Numbered from the stretch's first letter, positions 14,746 to 23,966 are shown. The stretch: DNA of 64,000 nucleotides from Streptomyces sp. DH24 (GCF_029813775.1 NZ_JARVKW010000002.1:186001-250000), one strand, 5' to 3'. Program-made: numbers and translations. Notes: generated from the sequence alone by a model not told the origin.

Positions 14746-16461
14746 ATGCGCCTGCCCAGACATCGGCCCCGGCTATGGGCGGCGGCGGTCCTCGTCGCCG
14801 CGGCCGGCCTCGCCGGCACCACGCTCGTCCCGCAGGCGGACGCCGCCGACAGTCTCGTGACCGCCGTCGCGCAGGCCGAGCCGGGCGTCGAGGACGACGG
14901 TGCCGACTGCCCCGTACCCGATCCCGGCTCACCGGCCGCCGACTCCCGGCTTCCCGACCCGTTCAGGAAGCTGGACGGCACGCGGATCTCCACCACGTCC
15001 GACTGGCGGTGCCGGCGGGCGGAGATCAAGGAGTTGGCGGAGCGGTCGGTGTACGGCCAGAAGCCCGGCAAGCCCGAGAGCGTGACGGGCACGGTCTCGC
15101 GCACCGGCATCACCGTGAACGTCACCCACCGGGGCAGGACCGCGTCCTTCTCGGCGAGCGTCGATCTGCCGAGCGGCACCGGCCCGTTCCCGGCGGTCGT
15201 CGTCCTGGGCGGGCTCGGGGCGGACACCGCCACCATCAAGGCCTCGGGTGCGGCGGTCGTCAACTTCGACCCGTACACGGTGGGCAAGGAGGGCACACCG
15301 CGCAACAACAAGCAGGGCGCCTTCTACAGCGTCTATGGCTCATCGAGCAGTTCGGGGCTGCTGATGGCGTGGTCGTGGGGCGTGAGCCGCATCATCGACG
15401 TCATCGAGCAGTCGGGCGGCAGTGTCCTGCGGGCGGACGCGACCGGGGTCACGGGGTGTTCCCGGTTCGGGAAGGGCGCCTTCGCGGCCGGAGCGTTCGA
15501 CCAGCGCATCGACCTGACCATGCCGATCGAGTCGGGCAGCGCGGGCACGGGCATCTTCCGCGGGATTCCCGGCGAGAGCGGTGCCCAGCCCTTGAGCAGC
15601 GCCTACTCCGAACAGCCGTGGCTGGGCGACGCGTTCGGCTCCTTCACCGGCAATCCCGCCACGCTGCCGGTGGACACCCACGAGGTCGTGGCCATGGTCG
15701 CGCCGCGCGGGCTCTTCGTCATGGAGAACCCGCACGTCGACTGGCTGGGCGCCCGGTCCGGGAGCGTCGCGGCCCTGGGCGGCGCCGAGGTCTACAAGGC
15801 ACTCGGGGCCGGGTCCAACATCTCGTACTGGTCCGACGTCCAGGACGGCACGCACTGCGCCGTCAGGCCCGAGTGGAAGGCACCCCTTCAGCAGAGCATC
15901 GCCAGGTTCCTGCGGGACTCGGGCACCGCTCCGGGCGTGTTCCGGGTCTCGCCCGCCAAGGCCGGCAACCTGTCCCAGTGGCGGGACTGGCAGACCCCGA
16001 CGCTCACCGACTCCGGCACGACCGGCGGTACCACCGGCGGTTCGACCGGAGGCACCACCGGCGGTTCGACCGGAGGCACCACCGGCGGTTCGACCGGAGG
16101 CTCCAGTGCGGGCTCGACGTCCGGCGGCAGCACGGGCGGTGGTCCCGGCGAGCCGGGCGCCGTCTGCACCGCGGCCTATCGGACGGTCACCTCGTGGTCC
16201 GGCGGCTTCCAGGGCGAGGTGACGGTCCGGAACAACGGCACCGCTGCGCTTGCCGGTTGGACGGTCGGCATGACCCTCGCCTCCGGTCAGTCCATGAGCA
16301 GCCTCTGGAACGGTGTGCACACCGGCACCGGCGGATCCGTCACGGTACGCAACACACCATGGAACGGAACCGTCGCGGCCAACGGCACCGTCACGTTCGG
16401 CTTCACCGTCAACGGCGGTTCCGCGTCGGCACCGAGCAGCCTCACCTGCGCCAGTCCCTGA
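14746..16461 (+). CDS. Secreted glucuronoyl methylesterase (CE15) with CBM2
   Basis: A 571-residue extracellular enzyme that should cleave esters between lignin alcohols and 4-O-methyl-glucuronic acid side chains of xylan. The signal peptide (LWAAAVLVAAAGLAGTTLV ending PQADA) is followed by the CE15 alpha/beta-hydrolase domain, about residues 50 to 410. The nucleophile Ser239 lies in the family motif GCSRFGKGA, Glu262 follows in PIESGSAG, and His370 is in DGTHCAVR. A Thr/Gly/Ser repeat linker leads to a C-terminal CBM2 (about 470 to 571, with conserved Trp in SWSGGFQGEV, AGWTV and TPWNG). The ATG at 14746 has CAGGAGGT upstream. The CebR box ties expression to cellulose breakdown. Confidence 0.92.
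   Translation: MRLPRHRPRLWAAAVLVAAAGLAGTTLVPQADAADSLVTAVAQAEPGVEDDGADCPVPDPGSPAADSRLPDPFRKLDGTRISTTSDWRCRRAEIKELAERSVYGQKPGKPESVTGTVSRTGITVNVTHRGRTASFSASVDLPSGTGPFPAVVVLGGLGADTATIKASGAAVVNFDPYTVGKEGTPRNNKQGAFYSVYGSSSSSGLLMAWSWGVSRIIDVIEQSGGSVLRADATGVTGCSRFGKGAFAAGAFDQRIDLTMPIESGSAGTGIFRGIPGESGAQPLSSAYSEQPWLGDAFGSFTGNPATLPVDTHEVVAMVAPRGLFVMENPHVDWLGARSGSVAALGGAEVYKALGAGSNISYWSDVQDGTHCAVRPEWKAPLQQSIARFLRDSGTAPGVFRVSPAKAGNLSQWRDWQTPTLTDSGTTGGTTGGSTGGTTGGSTGGTTGGSTGGSSAGSTSGGSTGGGPGEPGAVCTAAYRTVTSWSGGFQGEVTVRNNGTAALAGWTVGMTLASGQSMSSLWNGVHTGTGGSVTVRNTPWNGTVAANGTVTFGFTVNGGSASAPSSLTCASP
16015..16123 (+). repeat. Thr-Gly / Ser-Gly linker repeats in the CE15-CBM2 enzyme
   Basis: Tandem units encoding TTGG and STGG (18-24 base period, sharing ACCACCGGCGGTTCGACCGG) form the flexible linker between catalytic and cellulose-binding domains. 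Such linkers are usual in secreted actinobacterial polysaccharide-degrading enzymes. Confidence 0.9.
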
Positions 16462-16483
16462 CCCCGGCCGGACCACCCCCCGC

Positions 16484-16525
16484 GCCTTCCGCTCCGGCGC
16501 CGCAGTCGGCACCGGAGCGGAAGGC
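16484..16525 (+). terminator. Hairpin terminator after the CE15 gene
   Basis: GCCTTCCGCTCCGG and CCGGAGCGGAAGGC form a perfect 14-base stem with a 14-base loop, 22 bases after the esterase stop. It separates that gene from the M15 peptidase unit. Confidence 0.85.
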
Positions 16526-16633
16526 AGGTCTCTGCAGTTGCTCTTGCGTCCTGCGGCCCGCGTGCTCCATGGTTGACGCGCGTAACACAGCTCGACCTCA
16601 GCCCCAACTCACGTTCCTCCTACAGGAGATCGC

Positions 16634-17371
16634 ATGCTCAGACGCACCGCCCGACTCCTCGCCGCGTTTGTCATGATCATGTCTGGCGCGGTGGTGGGAA
16701 CCGTCGCGACCGCGGGAACCGCGCACGCCGACGGTTGCTACACCTGGACCCGTACCCTCTCCCAGGGTGCCTCGGGCGCCGATGTCACCCAGCTCCAGAT
16801 CCGGCTCGGCGGCTACGCCGGTTACGGGACCGTGCTGGCCGTCGACGGCAGCTTCGGCCCGGCCACCTCGGCCGCCCTCAAGCGCTTCCAGTCGGCGTAC
16901 GGCCTGTCCGCCGACGGCGTCGCGGGGACCAACACCTACAACAAGCTGTACGCCCTCCAGGACGACGACTGCACGCCGATCCACTTCACTTACGCCGAGC
17001 TGAACCGCTGCAACTCCGACTGGTCGGGCGGCGCGGTCAGCGCGGCGACGGCCAAGGCCAACGCGCTGCGGACGATGTGGAAGCTGGAGGCCCTGCGGCA
17101 CGCGCTCGGCGACCAGCCCATCACGGTCACCAGCGGCTTCCGTTCCTACTCCTGCAACAGCGCCGTCGGCGGCTCCAGCAGCAGCCGGCACCTGTACGGC
17201 GACGCGGCCGACCTCGGCGCCGGACCGCACTCCCTGTGCACCCTGGCCAAGCAGGCCCGCAACCACGGCTTCAACGGCATCCTCGGCCCGGGCTACCCGG
17301 ACCACAACGACCACACCCACCTCGACCACCGCAGCAGCCGGTACTGGTCGGCGCCCACCTGCGGCATCTGA
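16634..17371 (+). CDS. Secreted M15 zinc D-Ala-D-Ala carboxypeptidase with PG-binding domain
   Basis: A 245-residue exported peptidoglycan enzyme of the type known from Streptomyces albus G. A signal peptide (residues 1 to about 32, ending TAGTAHAD) is followed by a PG_binding_1 domain (GASGADVTQLQIRLGGYAG … AVDGSFGPATSAALKRFQ). The C-terminal M15A catalytic domain has zinc ligands in RHLYGDAADLG (His and Asp) and HTHLDH (His). Four or more cysteines suggest disulphides. The ATG at 16634 has CAGGAGAT upstream. It should trim D-Ala from peptidoglycan stems outside the membrane. Confidence 0.92.
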   Translation: MLRRTARLLAAFVMIMSGAVVGTVATAGTAHADGCYTWTRTLSQGASGADVTQLQIRLGGYAGYGTVLAVDGSFGPATSAALKRFQSAYGLSADGVAGTNTYNKLYALQDDDCTPIHFTYAELNRCNSDWSGGAVSAATAKANALRTMWKLEALRHALGDQPITVTSGFRSYSCNSAVGGSSSSRHLYGDAADLGAGPHSLCTLAKQARNHGFNGILGPGYPDHNDHTHLDHRSSRYWSAPTCGI

Positions 17372-17399
17372 CCGTCCGACCGCACTTCTGAACAGCGCC

Positions 17400-17434
17400 G
17401 AGCGGGTTCCCCGGGTGAACCGGGGGACCCGCTC
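17400..17434 (+). terminator. Hairpin terminator after the M15 peptidase
   Basis: GAGCGGGTTCCCCGG and CCGGGGGACCCGCTC pair over 15 positions with one G-T pair around a GTGAA loop, 29 bases after the stop codon. Confidence 0.85.
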
Positions 17435-17557
17435 ACCGCTTTCCGGGACCTCGTGACCGCGACGGCCCGCGCGCCCGGCCCTCAGCGCGCGCCAGGCCGA
17501 CGGCGTGGCCGTACGCCGCACCGCGGGCGGCCGTCCGCCCCTGCCCCCGACGTCCGT

Positions 17558-17824
17558 TCACGGCACGTCCCCGCGCCAGTCGAAGCGGCGTGCCCCCGGG
17601 CCGCGCGGCGCGTACACGGCGCTGCCGCCCGGACCGTGGCGGCCTATCTCCGTCGGCAGGGTGACACCGCTGCGCAGTTCGCGTTCCGGGCGGTCGGTGA
17701 CGTCCAGCAGCAGGCCGTCCAGCGGGCCGCCCACCAGTTCCGCGTACACGCGACCGGACCGGGGCGCGGCGTCCTCGTGGTCGGCGCCGTAGACCCGGCC
17801 TCGCATGAATTCCCGTTCGTCCAT
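17558..17824 (-). CDS. Conserved hypothetical protein, 88 residues
   Basis: A small soluble protein with the stretch GRVYAELVGGPLDGLLLDVT and a C-terminal PRGPGARRFDWRGD. I recognise this as a pattern of short streptomycete proteins without known function. The ATG at 17824 is used; a GTG further upstream in frame is possible, since neither has a strong ribosome site. It lies alone, convergent with the M15 gene. Confidence 0.65.
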   Translation of the reverse strand: MDEREFMRGRVYGADHEDAAPRSGRVYAELVGGPLDGLLLDVTDRPERELRSGVTLPTEIGRHGPGGSAVYAPRGPGARRFDWRGDVP

Positions 17825-18069
17825 GACGGCCAGGATCACAGCCACCACTGACAACCGGCGCGGCGCGCGCTCGCGGTCAGGGACGCGGCGGCCCCGTCGG
17901 CGGCTGTGCGAACCGGCCCCGGAAAAAGCGGGTTCGCACCCCGGGGGAGCGCACGAATTCCTGTGAATTCGCGGGTTTCCGGCTTTTCGGTGAACCAATC
18001 GCCGTCTCACAGCGTGCAACCGGACACGGACCGACCGCAGCCGGCGACGCCCGAAAGGAACAACGCATC

Positions 18070-18660
18070 GTGCCCACGGACTACGCATGCCACACGGCGG
18101 CCGAACAGGCCGCCCAGTCCCTCGCCCCGGTATGCGCGGTGCTGGCGCCCGACAGGCCCGCGTCCGGCTCCGAGGCGGAGGTCATGCCGGTCGTCCTGCG
18201 CAACTACCTGGGCGCGCGGCCCGCGGCACCGGCCGTCCCCAGGGCGGGCAGCGCTCCGACGGTCCGCGTGACGACCGGCGCGGCCGTCCTGCGGCTCTGT
18301 CTCGACGGGCTGCGCGCGGAGATGGAGGGCTCGCTGGCGCTGTGGCACACGAACGTGATCCAGCAGTTGCCCGAGGTACTGAGGCAGGGGAAGGGGAAGG
18401 CGTCGAAGGCGGAGTGGGAGGTCCTTCAGGAACTGCAGCTCTCCGCGCAGGAAGTGCTCACGCAGCTCGCCGGGCGGGGCCGCAACGGTGCTTCCGGGGC
18501 GCGGATGCTCGGCGGGCAGGTGGCGCTGCTGGAGGACGTCCTGTGCGGGGCGCTGCGGAGACTGTCGGTGCCCGCCGAGGCTGCCGCCGCGGGTGCGGGT
18601 GGGCTGGCGAGGGCCGTGGCGTCGCTGTTCGGCCTGGTGGCGTCGCCGGCCGAGCACTGA
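18070..18660 (+). CDS. Hypothetical protein, 196 residues
   Basis: A GTG start at 18070 follows GAAAGGAAC. The protein is mostly helical and alanine-rich, with a central segment TTGAAVLRLCLDGLRAEMEG and a Lys-rich turn (RQGKGKASKAEW), and no signal peptide or membrane helix. Codon bias is normal for a real gene. I see no family motif. It neighbours the RsbW-like ATPase gene convergently, across about 235 bases of GC-rich DNA with short imperfect CCCGGAGCCCGG-like repeats. Confidence 0.65.
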   Translation: MPTDYACHTAAEQAAQSLAPVCAVLAPDRPASGSEAEVMPVVLRNYLGARPAAPAVPRAGSAPTVRVTTGAAVLRLCLDGLRAEMEGSLALWHTNVIQQLPEVLRQGKGKASKAEWEVLQELQLSAQEVLTQLAGRGRNGASGARMLGGQVALLEDVLCGALRRLSVPAEAAAAGAGGLARAVASLFGLVASPAEH

Positions 18661-18895
18661 GCCAGGCTCCGAAGCCCGGCCCGGCGTTCGGGCCCGGAGC
18701 CCCGGTTCGGCGTCCTGCCCGGAGCCCGGCTCGGCGTCCCACTCGGTGTCCATGGTGCTCGCCGACCGGCTCCACGGCATCGACGATCGACGCGGACACC
18801 ACCGGCACCGCCGAGCACGTCCGGCTGCTCCTGGTGACGCTGCGCCCCTGGCCGTGCGTCGGCCGCGCGGCCGCCCGGGAGGGGGCGGCCGAACA

Positions 18896-19555
18896 TCAGG
18901 CCCGCACGGGCCCCGCTTCCGGTGGCCGGTGCGCGTGTGCGTGGGGCGAGTGGGCGTGGGGCGAGTGGGCCGGTCGGGACAGCCGGCCCGGCAGGGAGTG
19001 ACCCGGGGCCGGGCACCGGGTCGCGGTGGACTCGCCTGGGCCCGGCAGCGGTCGCACGCCGTCGTCCCGTTCGGCTCGCTCTCCGTGCCCGTGCCCGTCC
19101 GGCGCGCCCGCCCGGCGCCATGGCAACTCGGCCCACACGAGGGAGCCGTTGGCGGTCGGACACGCGGTGACGCCCCAGGTGGCGGCGAGATGCGCCACGA
19201 TCAGCAGCCCGCGGCCGCCTTCGTCGTCCGGGTCGCACAGGCCCGGCCGCGGCCTGCCGCTCTCGCCGCACCGGTCCTCGACCTCGATGCGGAGGCGGGT
19301 CGCGTCGAGGTGGAGGGTGAGGACCAGGACGGGACTGCCGGTGTGCGCGATGACGTTCGTGGCCAGTTCGGACACCACCAGGGTGGCGTCGTCGGCCACT
19401 TCGGGGTGCCCCTCCCACTGCGCCAGGGCGTCACGGACGTGGCGGCGGGCGAGAGCGACCGACCCGTCGTGCGCGGGGAGCAGCCAGCGTCTCTTCGGCT
19501 CGGGCCCGGCGTCCGGGTGTCGCGGTGACGGGCCCACTGGGGAGGGGGGAGCCAT
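18896..19555 (-). CDS. RsbW-like ATP-binding (HATPase) regulator
   Basis: A 219-residue protein with a GHKL/HATPase_c domain of the anti-sigma RsbW/SpoIIAB type. It has the N-box VSELATNVIAHT, the G1 box VEDRC and the G2 box GGRGLLIVAHLA. Typical proteins of this class stop after about 150 residues; this one carries a low-complexity tail of roughly 60 residues with His/Pro/Ala/Ser repeats (SPHAHSPHAHAH). It is divergent from an XRE-DUF5753 regulator, the pairing known from whiJ-like developmental loci in Streptomyces. It may bind and inhibit a partner regulator, but the partner is not shown by sequence. Confidence 0.85.
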   Translation of the reverse strand: MAPPSPVGPSPRHPDAGPEPKRRWLLPAHDGSVALARRHVRDALAQWEGHPEVADDATLVVSELATNVIAHTGSPVLVLTLHLDATRLRIEVEDRCGESGRPRPGLCDPDDEGGRGLLIVAHLAATWGVTACPTANGSLVWAELPWRRAGAPDGHGHGERAERDDGVRPLPGPGESTATRCPAPGHSLPGRLSRPAHSPHAHSPHAHAHRPPEAGPVRA

Positions 19556-19761
19556 GGGGGGCGGCCTCTCGTCGTGCAGAGTCGGGGACGTAACGGCGAC
19601 ACCCGCGTCTCGGTGTGCCGGAACTCCCCCGTGACCGGCCCCGGCTGGGAGAGGGCTCTCGAAGGCCCGCGGGCGGCGTCAACGGGGCACGGCTGGTGAC
19701 CTGCAACCTGTCGAGCCGACCGAGGCCGGTGGCACACAAGCGGATTGAGGTGTGGTGCCGA

Positions 19762-19916
19762 CCATACTGTCGTACGGAGGAGAGATGCAAAGGGCAAACT
19801 GCAATTTGCAGATTGACGAATTTTGGCTCTCCTTCAAGAAGTTGAACGGTGACTTGTTGCGGCGTCGTGAGGCGGCACGTGAAATTCTGGCGGGCAACGG
19901 AGACGGGAGGCGAGCT
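19762..19916 (+). promoter_or_regulatory. AT-rich leader of the XRE gene with an alternative start
   Basis: A strong ribosome site (GGAGGAGAG) precedes an ATG at 19785 that is in frame with the XRE gene and would add 44 residues. The stretch is strikingly AT-rich, uses codons rare in Streptomyces (AAT, TTT, ATT, TTG), and contains the inverted repeat CTGCAA-T-TTGCAG near 19800. It may be a leader peptide extension, or an operator and promoter region only. Confidence 0.45.
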
Positions 19917-20792
19917 GTGACCGACGGGGCCGGATGGGACACGTCCCCGGCCGTCCTGCGGCTGATCCTGGGCAAGCAGCTCGAGGAACTGCGCAAGCGC
20001 GCGGGCCTGAGCTACGCCCAGGCGGCGCAGGCGATCGGCGTGAGCGACGCGACGATCCGCCGGATGGAGAACGCCAAGGTCGCCCGCCTCCGCCCGGCCG
20101 AGGTCGAGAAGCTGCTGCGGGTCTACGGGGTCACCGACGAGCAGGAAACGGCCACGTTCCTCCAGTCGGTGAACGAGGCCGGTAAGCGCGGCTGGTGGCA
20201 CACCTACCGGGACGTGATGCCCGACTGGTACGCCGCCTATCTCAGCCTGGAGCAGGCCGCGACGCAGATCCGCGCCTACGAGCCCCAGTTCGTGCACGGG
20301 CTGCTGCAGACCGAGGCGTACGTCCGCGCGCTGCTGAGCGCGGGCAACCCGCACGCCTCCGAGGAGGCGACCGAGCGCCGGGTCGCGCTGCGCATGCGCC
20401 GGCAGGACCTGCTGCACCAGCGGAATCCGCCGCATCTGTGGGTCGTCATGGACGAGACGGCGCTGCGCTGGCCCATCGGCGGCCCCGAGGTGATGCGCAC
20501 GCAGATCGATCACCTGCTGGCCCTCGTGGAACTGCCGCACGTGGTGCTGCAGATCATGAGGTTCGACCGCGGGCCCCACCCGGCCATGCCGGCGGGCGCC
20601 TTCCACCTGTTCCGGTTCCTGGCCCGGGAGATGCCCGACGTCGTCTATCTGAGCGGTCTGATCGGCGACGTCTACCTGGACAAGCAGGACGACGTGGTGG
20701 TCTACCGGGAGACGCTCGACCGTCTCAGCGCCCAGGCACCGTCGGCCAGGGCCACCGCGGCGACCCTGGAGATCCTCCGCAAGGAGTTCTGA
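19917..20792 (+). CDS. XRE family regulator with DUF5753 (Scr1/WhiJ type)
   Basis: A 291-residue cytoplasmic regulator. An N-terminal HTH (LGKQLEELRKRAGLSYAQAA then QAIGVSDATIRRMENAK) is followed by a DUF5753 domain (WWHTYRDVMPDWYAAYLSLE, QFVHGLLQTEAYVRALL, PMGxF-like MPAGAFHLFRF, and YLSGLIGDVYLDKQDDV). The GTG at 19917 with GGGAGG upstream gives the usual family length; see the alternative ATG at 19785. These proteins normally act with a small DUF397 protein encoded next door, but none follows here. A Methyltransf_19 gene comes instead. Divergent from the RsbW-like gene. Confidence 0.9.
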   Translation: MTDGAGWDTSPAVLRLILGKQLEELRKRAGLSYAQAAQAIGVSDATIRRMENAKVARLRPAEVEKLLRVYGVTDEQETATFLQSVNEAGKRGWWHTYRDVMPDWYAAYLSLEQAATQIRAYEPQFVHGLLQTEAYVRALLSAGNPHASEEATERRVALRMRRQDLLHQRNPPHLWVVMDETALRWPIGGPEVMRTQIDHLLALVELPHVVLQIMRFDRGPHPAMPAGAFHLFRFLAREMPDVVYLSGLIGDVYLDKQDDVVVYRETLDRLSAQAPSARATAATLEILRKEF

Positions 20793-20932
20793 GCGCCGCT
20801 CGCCCTTCCTCGGTGTGCGGCGCACCGCAGTGGCAGCTTCATGCGAACCGGGGTGGCATCTTTCCGTATTCCGGTGAACCCGGTGAGGGCGGCGTGCGTG
20901 AATGGAAGTGAAGCCGACACGAAGGAGTGCTG

Positions 20933-21745
20933 GTGCTCGACGACGGATGGCCCGCTGACCGGATCGACACCGCCAGTCCCCATTCCGCGCGCATCTACGA
21001 CTACATCCTGGGCGGCAAGGACTACTACCCCGCCGACCGGGAGGCGGGTGACGCGCTGTGCCGGGAGTGGCCCGCCCTGCCCGTCCACATGCGGGCCAAC
21101 CGCGACTTCATGCACCGCGCGGTGCGCCATCTGGCCGCCGAGGCGGGGATCCGCCAGTTCCTCGACATCGGTACGGGCATCCCCACCTCCCCGAACCTCC
21201 ACGAGATCGCCCAGGAGGTCGCGCCCGACTCCCGCGTGGTCTACGTCGACAACGACCCCATCGTGCTCACCCTGTCCCAGGGACTCCTCAAGAGCAGCCC
21301 GGAGGGCCGGACCGCCTACATCGAGGCCGACATGCGCGACCCGGCCGCGATCCTGACGGCTCCGGCGCTGCGGGAGACCCTGGACCTGTCGCAGCCGATC
21401 GCGCTGACGGTGATCGCCATCGTGCACTTCGTGCTGGACGAGGACGACGCGTACGGCATCGTGCGCAAGCTGCTCGAACCGCTGCCCCCGGGCAGTTGCC
21501 TGGCCATGTCCGTGGGGACCGCCGACTTCGCGCCGGACGAGGTCGGGCGGGTCGCCGAGGAGTACGCGGCCCGCGACATGCCGATGCGGCTGCGCACCCA
21601 CGCCGAGGCCGCCGAGTTCTTCACCGGACTCGACCTCGTCGCACCGGGCCTGACCCAGGTGCACAAGTGGCGGCCCGACGCGACGTGCGAGGGCATTCGC
21701 GACGAGGACATCGCCATGTACGGCGCCATCGGCCGCAAACCCTGA
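20933..21745 (+). CDS. SAM-dependent methyltransferase (Methyltransf_19, formerly DUF574)
   Basis: A 270-residue member of the actinobacterial Methyltransf_19 family. It opens with the diagnostic PHSARIYDYILGGKDYYPAD. The SAM-binding motif I is FLDIGTGIPTSPNLHEIAQ and the motif II acid is VVYVDNDPIVL; later segments are ALTVIAIVHFVLDE and FFTGLDLVAPGL. The GTG at 20933 is preferred because GAAGGAG lies five bases upstream; a GTG at 20927 overlaps that site. The substrate is unknown for nearly all members. It lies downstream of the XRE gene, a frequent neighbourhood for this family, and ends in a strong terminator. Confidence 0.92.
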   Translation: MLDDGWPADRIDTASPHSARIYDYILGGKDYYPADREAGDALCREWPALPVHMRANRDFMHRAVRHLAAEAGIRQFLDIGTGIPTSPNLHEIAQEVAPDSRVVYVDNDPIVLTLSQGLLKSSPEGRTAYIEADMRDPAAILTAPALRETLDLSQPIALTVIAIVHFVLDEDDAYGIVRKLLEPLPPGSCLAMSVGTADFAPDEVGRVAEEYAARDMPMRLRTHAEAAEFFTGLDLVAPGLTQVHKWRPDATCEGIRDEDIAMYGAIGRKP

Positions 21746-21776
21746 GCGGCGCCCGCGTCAACCGCGGGCGCCGCTC
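21744..21776. terminator. Hairpin terminator between the methyltransferase and htpG
   Basis: GAGCGGCGCCCGCG and CGCGGGCGCCGCTC form a perfect 14-base stem with loop TCAAC. The stem begins inside the methyltransferase stop codon and serves two convergent genes. Confidence 0.9.
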
Positions 21777-21811
21777 GGGCAGTTGCCGGTCCGGCTGCCG
21801 GTGCCGCAGGG

Positions 21812-23713
21812 CTACAGGGTGCGTTCGAGCCGGTCCGCCACCAGCTTCACGAACCGGGCCGGCTCCTTCGGCTGGCCTCCCTCGGCGAGGACCGCGAGGG
21901 TGTGCAGGAGTTCGGCGGTCTCGGTGAGCTCGGTGCGGTCGTCGCGTTCCGTGTAGGCCTGGTTGAGGGCCTTCACGAGCTGGTGCTCCGGGTTGAGTTC
22001 GAGGATCCGCTTGGCCTTGGGGACCTCCTGGCCCATCGCCCGGTACATGTTCTCCAGCGCGGGCGTGAGGTCCCCCGCGTCGGAGACGACGCAGGCCGGG
22101 GAGACGGTGAGGCGGGAGGAGAGGCGGACCTCCTTGACGTCCTCGCCGAGGTGTTCCGTCATCCAGCCGAGCAGCCCGGCGTACTCCTCGCCCTGCTTCT
22201 CCTTCTCGGCGTCGGCCTTGCCGTCCTCGTCGGCGCCGAGGTCGATCTCGCCCTTGGCGACCGACCGCAGCTTCTTGCCCTCGAACTCGCCGACCGCGTC
22301 GACCCACACTTCGTCGACGGGGTCGGTGAGCAGCAGCACCTCGATGCCCTTGGCGGCGAAGGCCTCCATGTGCGGGGAGTTCTCGATGGCCTGCCGGGAC
22401 TCGCCCGTCATGAAGTAGATGTCGTCCTGGCCGTCCTTCATCCGCTCCACGTACTGCTGGAGCGTGGTCGGCTCCTGCGCGTCGTGCGTGCTCGCGAACG
22501 AGGCGGCGGCGAGGATCACGTCACGGTTGTCGGAGTCGATGACCAGGCCTTCCTTGAGGACGGCGCCGAACTCCCGCCAGAACGTGGCGTAGCGGTCCGG
22601 GTCCTGGGTCCGCAGGTCCTTGACCGTGGCCAGGACCTTCTTCGTCAGCCGGCGCTGCATCATGCGGATGTGGCGGTCCTGCTGGAGGATCTCGCGCGAG
22701 ACGTTGAGCGAGAGGTCCTGTGCGTCGACCACGCCCTTGACGAAGCGGAGGTACGGCGGGAGCAGTTCCTCGCAGTCGTCCATGATGAAGACGCGCTTCA
22801 CGTACAGCTGGACGCCGCGCTGGTAGCCCTGCGTGAACAGGTCGTGCGGGGCGTGGGAAGGGACGAAGAGGAGCGCCTGGTACTCGAAGGTGCCCTCCGC
22901 CTGGAGGCGGATCGTCTCCAGCGGGTCGCGCCAGTCGTGGCTGATGTGCTTGTACAGCTCGTGGTACTCGTCGTCGGACACCTCGTCGCGCGGGCGCGCC
23001 CAGAGGGCCTTCATCGAGTTCAGCGTCTCGGGCTCGCGGGCCTCGTCCTCGCCGTCCTTCGCCTCGGGGACGAGCCGGATCGGCCAGGTGATGAAGTCCG
23101 AGTACCGCTTGACGATCTCCTTGATCTTCCAGGTGGAGGTGTAGTCGTGCAGCTGGTTCTCGGAGTCGGCCGGCTTGAGGCGGAGCGTGACCGAGGTGCC
23201 CTGGGGCGCCTCGTCGACCGTCTCCAGCGTGTACGTGCCCTCGCCGCGTGAGGTCCAGCGGGTGCCCTGGGTCTCGCCGGCCCGCCGGGTGACCAGGGTG
23301 ACCTCGTCGGCCACCATGAAGCTGGAGTAGAAGCCGACGCCGAACTGTCCGATCAGACCGTCGGCCCCGGCGGCGTCCTGCGCCTCGCGCAGCTCCTTCA
23401 GGAACTTGGCCGTCCCGGAGTTGGCGATGGTGCCGATCAGCTGGGTGACCTCGTCGTACGACATCCCGATGCCGTTGTCCCGCACGGTGAGCGTGCGGGC
23501 GTTGCTGTCGATGTCGATCTCGATGTGCAGGTCGGTCACGTCGGCGTCGGGTGCGTCGTCCCGGAGGGAGGCGAGGCGCAGTTTGTCCAGCGCGTCGGAG
23601 GCGTTGGAGACGAGCTCCCGCAGGAAGACATCCTTGTTCGAGTAGACCGAGTGGATCATCAGCTGCAGCAGCTGACGGGCCTCTACCTGGAACTCAAACG
23701 TTTCGGTCGGCAT
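21812..23713 (-). CDS. htpG: Molecular chaperone HtpG (Hsp90)
   Basis: A 633-residue bacterial Hsp90, a cytosolic ATP-dependent chaperone. The start ATG at 23713 gives [20 protein letters not shown], then [20 protein letters not shown]. The N-terminal GHKL ATPase motifs are all present: [20 protein letters not shown], and [15 protein letters not shown]. The middle domain ([19 protein letters not shown] and the catalytic-loop Arg region) and the C-terminal dimerisation domain follow. Length is that of normal bacterial HtpG. It is divergent from the type II thioesterase gene and marks the left border of the polyketide cluster. Confidence 0.97.
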
Positions 23714-23864
23714 GGTTCGCGAGTACCTCACAGGTCCACTGTTCGCCTGAACTGGTGGTGTCACTCTAAAATAGCAAGTCAGGACGGAATGCCAGTCTTT
23801 CGGCCGGTGGCGCGTGCCGTTCCGGCCGGATCGTGTGCCCGGCCGGGCCGGGCGGGCGGCAAGT

Positions 23865-23880
23865 GTAGGGATTTTGCGGG
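23865..23880. promoter_or_regulatory. Candidate PAS-LuxR site before the thioesterase II gene
   Basis: GTAGGGATTTTGCGGG matches 12 of 16 positions of the PimM consensus CTVGGGAWWTCCCBAG, including nine of the first ten. It ends 87 bases before the thioesterase start, a spacing shared with the candidate sites before both P450 genes. The right half is poor, so the call rests on position and company. Confidence 0.4.
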
Positions 23881-23966
23881 TCGGAAGCCCTTTTCAATGG
23901 CCGGGCGACGGCGGGCGGACGCACCGCCGGCCGCCGCGCCGACGAAGCCTTTCGGAAAGGGACGCC

